Positions 16,318 through 23,306 of a stretch of 24,645 nucleotides of DNA are shown piece by piece. Below the pieces are notes generated by a model. It was given only the letters and a program-made list of their open reading frames with translations. It searched no databases and was not told the origin of the DNA. The translations under genes and the position numbers were made by a program. The stretch comes from an uncultured Oscillospiraceae bacterium (GTDB taxonomy: Bacteria; Bacillota; Clostridia; Oscillospirales; Oscillospiraceae). Within the stretch, counting starts at the first letter, position 1. Each line of letters starts with the position of its first letter. Where the stretch lies: contig CAKTZP010000014.1 in assembly GCA_934636045.1 (NCBI GenBank), positions 1 through 24,645 of the forward strand, written 5' to 3'.

Positions 16318-18906
16318 ATGAAAGCAGTCCGCTTGAGAACCGAATATCTGAAGGACCCCGTTGGAATCGACATTCTGCATCCGCGGCTTTTTTGGAACTG
16401 CGACGGTGGAGCCACACAGCGCGCGTTTCAGCTGTTGGCCGAGACCGACGGAAAAACCGTCTGGGACAGTGGAAAGGTTGCCTCGGGCACAATGCACGTT
16501 GACTTTCCTGAGACGCTGCGCTCCCGCCAGCGCGTCTGCTGGCGCGTGCGGCTCTGGGATGAGAACGACGCCTCCGGCGAATGGTCGGAGGAGGCCTTTT
16601 TTGAAATGGGCCTGCTCTCTCCCTCGGACTGGCACGCGCAGTGGATCGCCGGAGACTACAACGTGCAGAAAAAGCAGCGCTATCCCGTTGACTGCTTCCG
16701 CAAGGTCTTCTCTGCAACGGACGCTGTGAAGGCTCGTCTGTACATCACGGCCTGCGGCCTGTATGAGGCGCGGCTGAATGGCCAGCGCGTCGGTGAGTTC
16801 ATCCTCGCGCCCGGCGCGACGGACTACCGCAAGCGTCTGCAATACCAGGCTTACGACGTCACTCCCCTGCTCCGCGGCGGCGAAAACGACCTGACCGTCG
16901 AACTGGCCGACGGCTGGTACCGCGGCTCGATCGGCGGCGCCGGGCGCACCAATTCCTATGGCGCGCAGACAAAGCTCTTGGCGCAGCTGGAGCTGACCTA
17001 TGCCGACGGCACCACGCAGACCGTGACGACCGACGACAGCTGGTCGTGGAGCAACGATGGCCCCATCCGCTTTGCCGACCTCAAGGACGGCGAGATCGTG
17101 GACGCAAACCGCCGCCCGAGTTATTCCGGCAAGGCGCGTGCCGTAACACAGTCCGTCAACCTGACCGCCGCAAACAACGTGCCCGTCCTAGAGCGCGAAC
17201 GTTTTTCGCCCGTCGAAGTGCTCACGACCCCCAGCGGCAAGACGGTTCTGAAATTTGCGCAGAATCTTTCCGGCTATCTTTCCTTCCGCGTGACGGCACA
17301 CAAGGGGCAGAAGCTCCACATCACCATGGGCGAAATGCTGGACGACCACGGCGAGCTGACCCTGCAAAACATCCAATGCATTCTGAAGGATGGTAAGCGC
17401 TCCCCGCTGCAGGAGCTGGACTACACCTGCAAGGAAGGCGTGAACGAATACACCCCCAAGTTCTACTACGGCGGCTTCCAGTACGCACAGGTCGACACGG
17501 ACGTTCCCTTCCGCACGGAGGACTTTTCCGCCGTGGCCGTGTACAGCGCCTTTGAAAAGACGGCGGAATTCTCCTGCTCCAATCCGCTCATCAACCAGTT
17601 CTATCAAAACACGGTCTGGTCGCTGAAAAGCAACTCGACCGACCTGCCGACCGACTGCCCCACGCGCGAGCGCATGGGCTGGACGGGCGACAGTCAGGTG
17701 TTTTTCAATACGGCGTCCTATCTGGTCGACTATGCCGCCTTTGCACGCAAGCACGTGCGCGACATTTTCGACCGCCAGTGGCGCAGCGGCCGCCTGCCGC
17801 AGATCGCGCCCTACGCAAACGAAGACCCCTTCATCAACAAAATGAACGGTTCCGTCGGCTGGGCGTGCGCGGGCGTGTATCTTCCGCTTTACTTCTATCA
17901 AAAATACGGCGACGACCGACTGCTGCGGGAATATTATGACGGCATGCTGCGCTATGCGGAGTTTATGATCCGCCGCGCCGGAAAATGGGGCGGCATCTTT
18001 GCAAAGCCGATGCATTTGTCCCACAAAAACCGCAAATACGCCGTCAACTGCGGCAAATCCTACGGCGAATGGGCCGAGCCGAACGACGTGATGTCCTTCC
18101 ACGGCATCGATTTTTACATCCCGCACCCCGAGGAATCCACGGCTTACACCTATTTCACGCTCCGCCGCGTGTTGGAAATTGCCCGAATCCTCGGCGAGCC
18201 GGAATCGCCGCAGCTCGCACGCATCCGCACCTACAGCGAGGGCGCCAAGCGCGCCTATCAGGAGCTGGTCACAAAGAAAAACTATACCCTCGACACCGAC
18301 CGGCAGGCCAAGCTCGTCCGCCCGCTGTACATGGGGCTGCTGACCGAGCAGCAGGAGACCTTTGCCAAAAAGCGCCTCATCACCGCGCTGGAGCACTACG
18401 GCTGGCGGCTCGGGACGGGCTTCCTCTCCACGCCAATGATTCTGGACGTGCTGGCCGGTCTCGACATTTCCTACGCCTACCGGCTGCTGGAAAATGAAGA
18501 AATGCCCGGCTGGCTCTTTATGCCGAAATCCGGCGCGACCACCATCTGGGAAGCATGGGAGGGCAATTTAAAGGACAAATGGATCGCCTCGCTGAACCAT
18601 TATTCCAAGGGCGCGGTCTGCGAGTGGCTGATGAACACCATGTGCGGCATCCGCGTCGCGGGCGAAAATCACTTTGTCCTCGCGCCGCAGCCCGGCGGGC
18701 ACGTCACCTTCGCCCGCGCGAGCTACCAAAGCGTTTACGGCCTTGTTGCGACCGCTTGGACGCGGACGGAGACCGGCTATCGCCTCGAGGTCACTGTTCC
18801 CGCCAATACGACCGCCGACCTTCGCCTGCCGGACGGGAGCGCGCATTTCCTCACCGCCGGACAGTACTGCTATGAATCGCACAGCAGCGAAGCCTGTCCG
18901 GCCTAA
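16318..18906 (+). CDS. Alpha-L-rhamnosidase (GH78-type), cytoplasmic
   Basis: This 862-residue hydrolase releases terminal L-rhamnose from glycosides. The N-terminal beta-sandwich region (about 20-110, with FQLLAETDGKTVWDSGKV) and the rhamnosidase N domain (FRKVFSATDAVKARLYITACGLYEARLNGQRVG) precede the six-hairpin catalytic barrel. The catalytic signature DCPTRERMGWTGDSQVF (about 445-461) holds the acidic residues, and a C-terminal beta domain ends the protein. There is no signal peptide, so imported or small rhamnosides are likely substrates. The ATG at 16318 has AAGGAG 8 nt upstream and follows the predicted transcription start; an ATG at 16313 is out of frame. No transporter or other sugar gene is adjacent. 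A consensus promoter with a cre-like site drives it. Confidence 0.9.
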   Translation: MKAVRLRTEYLKDPVGIDILHPRLFWNCDGGATQRAFQLLAETDGKTVWDSGKVASGTMHVDFPETLRSRQRVCWRVRLWDENDASGEWSEEAFFEMGLLSPSDWHAQWIAGDYNVQKKQRYPVDCFRKVFSATDAVKARLYITACGLYEARLNGQRVGEFILAPGATDYRKRLQYQAYDVTPLLRGGENDLTVELADGWYRGSIGGAGRTNSYGAQTKLLAQLELTYADGTTQTVTTDDSWSWSNDGPIRFADLKDGEIVDANRRPSYSGKARAVTQSVNLTAANNVPVLERERFSPVEVLTTPSGKTVLKFAQNLSGYLSFRVTAHKGQKLHITMGEMLDDHGELTLQNIQCILKDGKRSPLQELDYTCKEGVNEYTPKFYYGGFQYAQVDTDVPFRTEDFSAVAVYSAFEKTAEFSCSNPLINQFYQNTVWSLKSNSTDLPTDCPTRERMGWTGDSQVFFNTASYLVDYAAFARKHVRDIFDRQWRSGRLPQIAPYANEDPFINKMNGSVGWACAGVYLPLYFYQKYGDDRLLREYYDGMLRYAEFMIRRAGKWGGIFAKPMHLSHKNRKYAVNCGKSYGEWAEPNDVMSFHGIDFYIPHPEESTAYTYFTLRRVLEIARILGEPESPQLARIRTYSEGAKRAYQELVTKKNYTLDTDRQAKLVRPLYMGLLTEQQETFAKKRLITALEHYGWRLGTGFLSTPMILDVLAGLDISYAYRLLENEEMPGWLFMPKSGATTIWEAWEGNLKDKWIASLNHYSKGAVCEWLMNTMCGIRVAGENHFVLAPQPGGHVTFARASYQSVYGLVATAWTRTETGYRLEVTVPANTTADLRLPDGSAHFLTAGQYCYESHSSEACPA

Positions 18907-18980
18907 AAGCCCGCGTAACCGAAGGCTTCCCGCAAGAACCAGGCTTGCTCTTGTATCCCGTGTTGCACCTTATTTTTATG

Positions 18981-19526
18981 TTATGCGTTATCTTTGGTGC
19001 ATTTTGGCGCCGCTCCCTTTCCCGGCCGGAAAAGGGAGCGCATGTCCGCCTGTTCCAGCTCCAGCAGCGCCGCCTTTTTCGGAAGCCCGCCTGCATAGCC
19101 CGTGAGGCTGCCGTTCGCTCCCACTACGCGGTGACACGGAATGATGATGGAAATCGGGTTATGCCCCACTGCGCCGCCGACCGCCTGCGCCGACATTCTG
19201 CCATTTCCGGCCAGCCGGTGCGCAATTGCGCCGTAGGTCGTCGTTTTTCCATACGGAATTTGCAGCAAAAGCTTCCAAACCGCCTGTCGGAACGGGGAAC
19301 CGTCCGGATGCAGCGGCGGCGTAAAGCCCGGCTCGCGGCCGCTAAAGTAAATGTCCAGCCAACGCTTCGTCTCGGCCAGCACCGGCGACTCCCGCTCCGT
19401 CAGCTCCGCCGGCAGCATCCCGCCAAAATACTTCTGGCTGTCCAGCCAAAGTCCAACCAGTCCACGCTCGTCCGCCGCAATCAGAATCTCGCCCAACGGC
19501 GACGCATAATGCTGCGTATAAATCAT
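18981..19526 (-). CDS. ogt: Methylated-DNA-protein cysteine methyltransferase (Ogt type)
   Basis: This 181-residue suicide repair protein takes the alkyl group from O6-alkylguanine in DNA onto its own cysteine. The active-site motif IIPCHRVVG places the acceptor at Cys131; FRQAVWKLLLQIPYGKTTTYG (79-99) and the helix-turn-helix arginine region (NGRMSAQAVGGAVGHNP) are typical. There is an N-terminal RNase-H-like domain (1-75) without Ada zinc ligands, so it is Ogt rather than Ada. GGGTGAGG precedes the ATG at 19526. The last about 15 residues (RPGKGAAPKCTKDNA) extend past the family core. It is convergent with the rhamnosidase gene and divergent from the SprT-like gene. Confidence 0.93.
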   Translation of the reverse strand: MIYTQHYASPLGEILIAADERGLVGLWLDSQKYFGGMLPAELTERESPVLAETKRWLDIYFSGREPGFTPPLHPDGSPFRQAVWKLLLQIPYGKTTTYGAIAHRLAGNGRMSAQAVGGAVGHNPISIIIPCHRVVGANGSLTGYAGGLPKKAALLELEQADMRSLFRPGKGAAPKCTKDNA

Positions 19527-19588
19527 TGCCTCACCCTTTTCTCTGCCGAAAATGCTTCTCGCGCGTGCATAATATTTGCATACATATT

Positions 19589-19617
19589 ATATTATAAGGC
19601 GCCTCCGCGCGAAAAGC
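19589..19617 (-). promoter_or_regulatory. ogt promoter
   Basis: On the minus strand TTGCTT (19617-19612), 17-nt spacer, TATAAT (19594-19589). A 7-bp inverted repeat CTTCGAG-N13-CTCGAAG (19621-19647) lies just upstream, between this promoter and the divergent one, and could be an operator. Confidence 0.6.
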
Positions 19618-19659
19618 AAGCTTCGAGCGCCATCGACACCCTCGAAGCGGAAAAGGCAC

Positions 19660-19689
19660 TTGTGCGTTGCCCGCCGCACGTGATAAAAT
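19660..19689 (+). promoter_or_regulatory. Possible promoter of the SprT-like gene
   Basis: TTGTGC (19660-19665), 18-nt spacer, TAAAAT (19684-19689), followed by a GGAGG site and the ATG at 19726. The -35 is weak. Confidence 0.45.
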
Positions 19690-19725
19690 GGCCTCATCAG
19701 CACAGCTTGTACTGTCGGAGGATAA

Positions 19726-20235
19726 ATGAAGGATTTACAAAGGCTTGTCGCCGCGTGCATCGCTGACTTGGATACTGTCGGCATTCGTCCCGGCATGGTC
19801 GAGCAATGGAGCGTCAACACGCGGGCAAAATGCCGTTGGGGGCTCTGCGCACGGCTTCCCTCCGGCGCATTTCGCATCAGCATCGCGGAACGCCTGTTGC
19901 AGGATGACGTCTGCGACCAAGCCGCAAAGGATACGATCGTCCATGAGCTGCTGCACACCGTGCGCGGCTGCCACAACCATGGCAAACACTGGAAGTCCTT
20001 GGCACAGCGCGTCAACACACTTCTTCCGCAGTATCGCATTCAGCGTACCGCGACTTACGAAGAGAAGGGCTTATCGCCTGCTCTGCAGGAGCACGTCAGC
20101 CGCTACGCCGTCCGGTGCGCCTCCTGCGGAAAAATTTACGCACGAGAGCGGAACAGCAAGCTCATCCAACACCCCGAGGCCTACCGCTGCGGCCTCTGCC
20201 GCGGCCGCCTGGAGCGGGCGGACGAGAAAAAGTAA
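19726..20235 (+). CDS. SprT-like zinc metalloprotein with C-terminal zinc ribbon
   Basis: This 169-residue protein has the SprT-like metal site HELLH (73-77) with a third histidine in NHGKHWK (H85/H88), and a C-terminal zinc ribbon with Cys131, Cys134, Cys155 and Cys158 (CASC...CGLC). SprT-family proteins resemble the DNA-protein crosslink protease Spartan, but the bacterial members are mostly uncharacterised. CGGAGG lies upstream of the ATG. It diverges from ogt, which repairs alkylated DNA; the pairing is suggestive of DNA repair but may be accidental. Confidence 0.85.
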   Translation: MKDLQRLVAACIADLDTVGIRPGMVEQWSVNTRAKCRWGLCARLPSGAFRISIAERLLQDDVCDQAAKDTIVHELLHTVRGCHNHGKHWKSLAQRVNTLLPQYRIQRTATYEEKGLSPALQEHVSRYAVRCASCGKIYARERNSKLIQHPEAYRCGLCRGRLERADEKK

Positions 20236-20243
20236 GAAAACAC

Positions 20244-20272
20244 TTGCAATTGCGTTTTGTCCGTGGTATACT
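20244..20272 (+). promoter_or_regulatory. Strong promoter of the antisense RNA
   Basis: TTGCAA (20244-20249), 17-nt spacer, TATACT (20267-20272). It starts only 9 nt after the SprT-like stop, and no open frame with a ribosome site follows it before a strong terminator about 95 nt downstream. Confidence 0.75.
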
Positions 20273-20278
20273 CCAAAT

Positions 20279-20371
20279 AGGAAGAGGCGCTGCCGACGAA
20301 CGGTTGCCTCCCTCGTTGGACAGATTACTCCGTCAAGCTTGGTAGGCGTTAGGACGGAGTAATCTTTTTTT
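20279..20371 (+). ncRNA. Candidate antisense RNA antitoxin, about 93 nt
   Basis: The strong promoter at 20244-20272 and the terminator (13-bp perfect stem 20322-20334 with 20353-20365, then seven Ts to 20371) bound a short transcript without coding capacity. Its 5' half can form a second hairpin (20284-20288 with 20306-20310, inner CCG/CGG). It is transcribed toward the 3' end of the opposing 28-codon toxin gene, stopping 8 nt beyond its stop codon, so it is fully antisense to the toxin mRNA tail. This matches the RatA/txpA arrangement of type I systems. Confidence 0.65.
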
Positions 20372-20378
20372 CAAAAGA

Positions 20379-20465
20379 TCATTGATTTCTATGGCTTTTG
20401 ACCAAAGAAATGACGGCACAAAGTACCAAGACAAAGCTGAATAGCTCCGCATAAGTAACATACAT
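20379..20465 (-). CDS. Type I toxin-like small membrane peptide (putative holin-like toxin family)
   Basis: A 28-residue peptide, MYVTYAELF then a hydrophobic helix (SFVLVLCAVISLV) and a basic tail KSHRNQ. It matches the short TxpA/Hol_Tox toxin plan of an N-terminal YxxL-like stretch, one membrane helix and a positive C-terminus. The ATG at 20465 lies 8 nt after a strong GGGGAGG site (20480-20474); the in-frame ATG at 20471 is too close to it, and longer upstream extension would run through the promoter region. A possible promoter on minus is TTGCTT-N17-TACGAT near 20560-20600. The leader contains GGCGC-TTA-GCGCC. An antisense RNA candidate faces the 3' end. Confidence 0.65.
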   Translation of the reverse strand: MYVTYAELFSFVLVLCAVISLVKSHRNQ

Positions 20466-20617
20466 GCGCATCACCTCCCCGTCGTTTCTCAGAAAACGCA
20501 AAAAACGAGGGAAGCAAACCGTCCGCCGTAGGTGGCAGCGCCCGGCGCTAAGCGCCATAGATATCGTAACAGATTTTTTGACAAAAAGCAACCAAAAAAT
20601 TTAGGAGGAGCCATGCC

Positions 20618-21055
20618 GTGGATTATTCCGTCATGACCGAAGCGGACATCGACCAAATTGCAACATTATATATGGACTATTACAACGGTCATGGGGATGG
20701 TTGTTGGACATACGAAAAGGCGTATAAAAGGCTCCATCAAATGGTCACGATCGAAGATTCCCTCTGCCTGATCCAGCGGGAGGCGCATCATGTGACCGGG
20801 TTTGCGATCGGATACTTTAAGGAATACGATGACCTGCTGGCGTATTATCTGGAAGAGATCGTCGTGCTGTCCGAGTATCAGAACAAAGGCTATGGCACCG
20901 CGTTTCTTCATGAGCTCGAACGCCGTGCGCGGGAAAACGGTGCAAAACACATGGAACTGACCAGCGTGAACGACAAACATCATCTCCACTTCTATACCCG
21001 CTTCGGCCTATACACTGCGACTAATCTGACCGTGATGGGAAAACATTTTGAATGA
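20618..21055 (+). CDS. GNAT-family N-acetyltransferase
   Basis: This 145-residue protein has the acetyl-CoA motif A signature VLSEYQNKGYGTAFLHELERRA (about 88-109) and the C-terminal HHLHFYTRFGLYTATNLTVMGK strand-helix typical of GNAT proteins; the substrate is unknown. The GTG at 20618 follows AGGAGG (20603-20608) by 9 nt and gives (M)DYSVMTEADIDQIATLY. An ATG at 20633 is the alternative. An out-of-frame ATG at 20613 would make the 7-codon peptide MPWIIPS whose TGA overlaps that second ATG, so coupled initiation is possible. GC content is lower than in the flanking genes. Confidence 0.85.
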   Translation: MDYSVMTEADIDQIATLYMDYYNGHGDGCWTYEKAYKRLHQMVTIEDSLCLIQREAHHVTGFAIGYFKEYDDLLAYYLEEIVVLSEYQNKGYGTAFLHELERRARENGAKHMELTSVNDKHHLHFYTRFGLYTATNLTVMGKHFE

Positions 21056-21212
21056 TGGCGAGGAACAGGCAAAGACGCAACGCCCTCTCCGGCAATAATA
21101 CCCTGACTCTCGCACCTACGATAGTATCCTCCGCGCGGCGGAAGGGCGGGATTCGGCTGAAGGTAAGGGTGGAGCTATGGCAAGCTGCCTCAGGCAGCTT
21201 GCTTTTGTTTTT
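21056..21212 (+). other. Non-coding stretch ending in a strong terminator; 3' UTR or small structured RNA
   Basis: No coding frame is credible. Complementary segments CGCCCT (21081-21086) with AGGGCG (21143-21148) and ACCCT (21100-21104) with AGGGT (21166-21170) would cross as a pseudoknot, with a local TCCGC-GCG-GCGGA hairpin between. It ends in a 10-bp terminator stem. No promoter of its own was found. No known RNA family is recognised. Confidence 0.35.
21180..21212 (+). terminator. Rho-independent terminator after the GNAT gene
   Basis: GCAAGCTGCC (21180-21189) pairs perfectly with GGCAGCTTGC (21193-21202) across TCA, followed by TTTTGTTTTT. Confidence 0.9.
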
Positions 21213-21281
21213 AAGGAAAATCTGAGGACCTGCTGGTGCATCGGTGGACTATTGCAACTATTCGAATCCTCGCGCTCTGTG

Positions 21282-21319
21282 CCAAAAGACCCGAGCTCGT
21301 TAGAGCTCGGGTCTTTTGG
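21282..21319 (-). terminator. tRNA-Ser terminator, 17-bp perfect stem
   Basis: Bases 21282-21298 are the exact reverse complement of 21303-21319, loop of 4 nt. On minus the right arm ends GGGTCTTTTGG. The first three transcribed bases of the stem (21319-21317) are the CCA end of the tRNA, so terminator and mature 3' end overlap and processing must open the stem. Confidence 0.85.
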
Positions 21320-21408
21320 CGGAGAGGGCGGGATTCGAACCCGCGAGACGCTTTTAACGCCTACACGATTTCCAGTCGTGCGCCTTCGGCCAGCTCAGCC
21401 ACCTCTCC
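21317..21408 (-). tRNA. tRNA-Ser(GGA), CCA encoded
   Basis: Minus strand: acceptor GGAGAGG (21408-21402) pairs with CCTCTCC, discriminator G, then encoded CCA (21319-21317). The anticodon arm CACGA-CTGGAAA-TCGTG carries anticodon GGA (21373-21371), a long variable arm follows, and the T arm holds GGTTCGAATCC. The 92-nt length and long variable arm are class II features of serine tRNAs. It decodes UCC and UCU. Confidence 0.96.
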
Positions 21409-21439
21409 ATGCGCGATTCCTTACGAAATCAGCTTGTAT

Positions 21440-21468
21440 ATCATACTCGTTTTCATCGCGCTTGTCAA
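21440..21468 (-). promoter_or_regulatory. tRNA-Ser promoter
   Basis: On minus TTGACA (21468-21463), 17-nt spacer, TATGAT (21445-21440), about 25 nt upstream of the mature 5' end. Confidence 0.8.
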
Positions 21469-21504
21469 GAGGTTTCTTGTAGAAATTTGGATTTTTCCTG
21501 TTCC

Positions 21505-21969
21505 TCAGTAATCGAGGAAGTCTTTCCATGGGTTTTCATCATACCAGTCGAGGTATGTGTCAAAAATCTCGCCATCCGCTTCGCGGAAGTAATAATACTC
21601 ATCGCAGGAATCAAACATCGGCCACGGATTATTGTATGCAAATCGCACTCCCCAAACACCGTTTGAAAAACGCACGACACCTGTTACGGCGTAGCAGGAA
21701 TGGAGAAAATACCGGTTAATCAGTGGCTCTATTTTTCCCAAATAAATTAGTAAATCCTTCGTCTTAGACAAATTAAGGCCTTCCGCTGCTTCTCTGCCCT
21801 TGCGCTGGAGCCACTCATTGTCCAGCCATATCTCCTCTGGCTCGTACGCCTCCTCGACATACTCAAGCTTCACGTCGCCGTAATAAACGTCGCGCCGCTT
21901 CGACGCGCAGCCTGCAAGCATAACCGTCACCAGCAGCAGCCCAAGAAGAAGCGCCACACACCTTTTCAT
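21505..21969 (-). CDS. Small predicted lipoprotein of unknown function
   Basis: This is a 154-residue protein with a classic lipoprotein signal: basic start MKRC, hydrophobic core and lipobox LAGC, with lipidated Cys21. The mature part is acidic and aromatic (for example EEAYEPEEIWLDNEWLQR and DEYYYFREADGEIFDTYLDWYDENPW) with no recognised domain. GGGAGGGAAG precedes the ATG at 21969. Base composition is lower in GC than its neighbours. No clear terminator is seen between its stop and the tRNA promoter. Likely anchored on the outer face of the cytoplasmic membrane. Confidence 0.75.
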   Translation of the reverse strand: MKRCVALLLGLLLVTVMLAGCASKRRDVYYGDVKLEYVEEAYEPEEIWLDNEWLQRKGREAAEGLNLSKTKDLLIYLGKIEPLINRYFLHSCYAVTGVVRFSNGVWGVRFAYNNPWPMFDSCDEYYYFREADGEIFDTYLDWYDENPWKDFLDY

Positions 21970-22066
21970 TTTTCTTCCCTCCCGCGCATTTTATTTTATA
22001 ATACATATTTCCTCGACAAACATCAACTGGATCAGCAGGAAAAATTCAGAATTTTTGAAAAAATAT

Positions 22067-22995
22067 TCAGTTTTCGTTCAGATCGGCGTCAAAATGGTAG
22101 GAATGGCCGGGGTCGTACGACATGCGGTTGCTCTCCGTGATAAACTCCATAAACCGCTCTGCAGCCGGGGTCGGCGAAACGGCGCGCAGCGTGCACATGC
22201 TGACCGCGCGGGAGGGCACCTCAAAGTCCGTGCGCAGCGGTACAATGACCCCGCGTCCGAGACCGGACTGCGAGAATTCCTCCGTCACGCATGCAACGCC
22301 AAGGCCGATACGCGCCAGCGAGATCAGCAGATTATGCGACCCCAGCTCGATCTCCGGACGAATGGCCAGACCGTTTTCCCGAAAAAACTCCTCCAGGTGC
22401 TTCCGTGAGCTCGCCTGCTGCTCCAGCAAAATCAGCGGCAGGGCCGCGAACTCCGCCATCGTAAACACATGCGTCAGGTTCGGAAAATAGTCCGGCGCAG
22501 CAACAAAGATCGTATGCGTCACAATGCACCGTCGCAGGTGATAGGCAGCGGCGTTCTTCGGCTCGGTGGCAAAGGCGATATCGACCGTGCCTGCGTTCAG
22601 ATAGTCCAGCACGGCGCGGCTCGTGCCGTTACGGATGCGAATGCGAATGCCGGGATATGCATTATGGAAGGCCTCCAGCCGCGAAAGCAGATACGTCTTC
22701 GTCACTGTATCGCTCGCGCCGATGACCAGCTCGCCGGTCTGCAGATTCCGCGCCTGTGCCAGCTTCTCCTCGCCGCTTTCCAGCAGTCCCAGCGCATGCG
22801 ATACATACTCGGCCAGCATTCTCCCCTCGCCCGTCAGCTTGACGCCCTTGGTGCTGCGGGAAAACAGCCGCACCTCGAGCTGCTCCTCCAGCTGACGGCC
22901 GATTGCGAAATATAAAGATTTTGCGCGGCCAGCGAGATATTCCCCGTCTTGGCGACCTCCAGAAACATACGGTAGAGCTCCAATTTTACACGCAT
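22067..22995 (-). pseudogene. LysR-family regulator with a frameshift in the DNA-binding domain
   Basis: Two frames are needed. From ATG 22995 (AAAGGAG upstream) the first reads MRVKLELYRMFLEVAKTGNI through SLAAQNLYISQSAVS, a normal LysR helix-turn-helix start of 35 residues, then runs out of frame at 22890. The second frame continues RQLEEQLEVRLFSRSTKGVKLTGEGR, then an effector domain (LVIGASDTVTKTYLLSRLEAFHNAYP to LISLARIGLGVACVTEEF) to the stop at 22067. About four or five residues of the recognition helix are missing. A net loss of 16 bp between two CGTCAG hexamers would restore the usual SAVS-xxxR-QLEEQL; only one CGTCAG (22897-22892) remains at the junction. Either a recent pseudogene or a sequence error. 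Confidence 0.82.
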
Positions 22996-23018
22996 AGCGG
23001 TGCTCCTTTCATAAATTT

Positions 23019-23039
23019 TACTAATGGTGCATATTAGTA
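23019..23039. promoter_or_regulatory. Candidate LysR-type operator (inverted repeat)
   Basis: TACTAAT (23019-23025) and ATTAGTA (23033-23039) form a perfect inverted repeat around 7 nt in the gap between the LysR gene and the plus-strand gene. It is centred about 54 nt upstream of the predicted plus-strand start, a normal place for a LysR activation site. Confidence 0.5.
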
Positions 23040-23047
23040 TTATCTAT

Positions 23048-23076
23048 TTTACTTATGCCGATAAATGTATTATACT
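23048..23076 (+). promoter_or_regulatory. Promoter toward the hpt remnant and CofE-like gene
   Basis: TTTACT (23048-23053), 17-nt spacer, TATACT (23071-23076). The leader to the next intact gene would be about 220 nt and contains the hpt fragment. Confidence 0.55.
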
Positions 23077-23097
23077 GTCTGAGCGCTTGATTGTAAA
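23069..23097 (-). promoter_or_regulatory. LysR-gene promoter, overlapping the divergent one
   Basis: On minus TTTACA (23097-23092), 17-nt spacer, TATAAT (23074-23069). Its -10 shares four bases with the plus-strand -10, so only one promoter can be occupied at a time. Confidence 0.55.
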
Positions 23098-23149
23098 GCT
23101 CAAAATGCCGCGCGCTCCTGCCTCGCTTGCAGGCATTGCGTTCCGGTAA

Positions 23150-23290
23150 AAGGAAAGTGCCGCGCAGCCGGTCAACTACTACGGCTGTCTCTCTCCCGAC
23201 GAGCTTCTTGTCGGCTACGGCTTGGATTACACCGAGCACTACCGCAACTTCCCCTATATTGCAATTTTGAAAAACCAATGCTATTGCTGA
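23150..23290 (+). pseudogene. hpt: C-terminal remnant of hypoxanthine phosphoribosyltransferase
   Basis: An open stretch of about 46 codons with no start and no N-terminal domain ends at TGA 23288-23290. It contains SPDELLVGYGLDYTEHYRNFPYIAIL, matching the conserved tail of bacterial Hpt (VGYGLDYxExYRNLPYI). The PRPP-binding loop and catalytic aspartates are absent from the window; an in-frame TAA at 23147 closes it upstream. The remnant sits between the divergent promoters and the CofE-like gene, so it is probably the scar of a deletion that removed the rest of the gene. Confidence 0.8.
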
Positions 23291-23306
23291 GAAAGGACGC
23301 TTAATC

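Noticed and set aside
20466..20591. N-terminal extension of the 28-residue toxin to 70 residues
   Set aside because: The extension is basic and irregular, covers the leader and promoter region, and ignores the strong GGGGAGG site 8 nt before ATG 20465.
21143..21155. 13-nt match (AGGGCGGGATTCG) to the T-arm region of the nearby tRNA-Ser, suggesting a tRNA-derived attachment site
   Set aside because: No integrase, no matching flank and only 13 GC-rich bases; too short to support an att site.
21160..21212. T-box-like GGGTGGAG followed by a terminator
   Set aside because: The invariant ACC of the T-box bulge is absent and no plus-strand gene follows for about 2 kb.
21177..21482. 101-codon frame across tRNA-Ser
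   Set aside because: It translates the tRNA and its terminator; a well-known type of false annotation over tRNA genes.
23105..23149. 14-codon frame MPRAPASLAGIAFR before the hpt remnant
   Set aside because: No ribosome site, and the sequence overlaps a local hairpin; likely chance, though in the same frame as the remnant.
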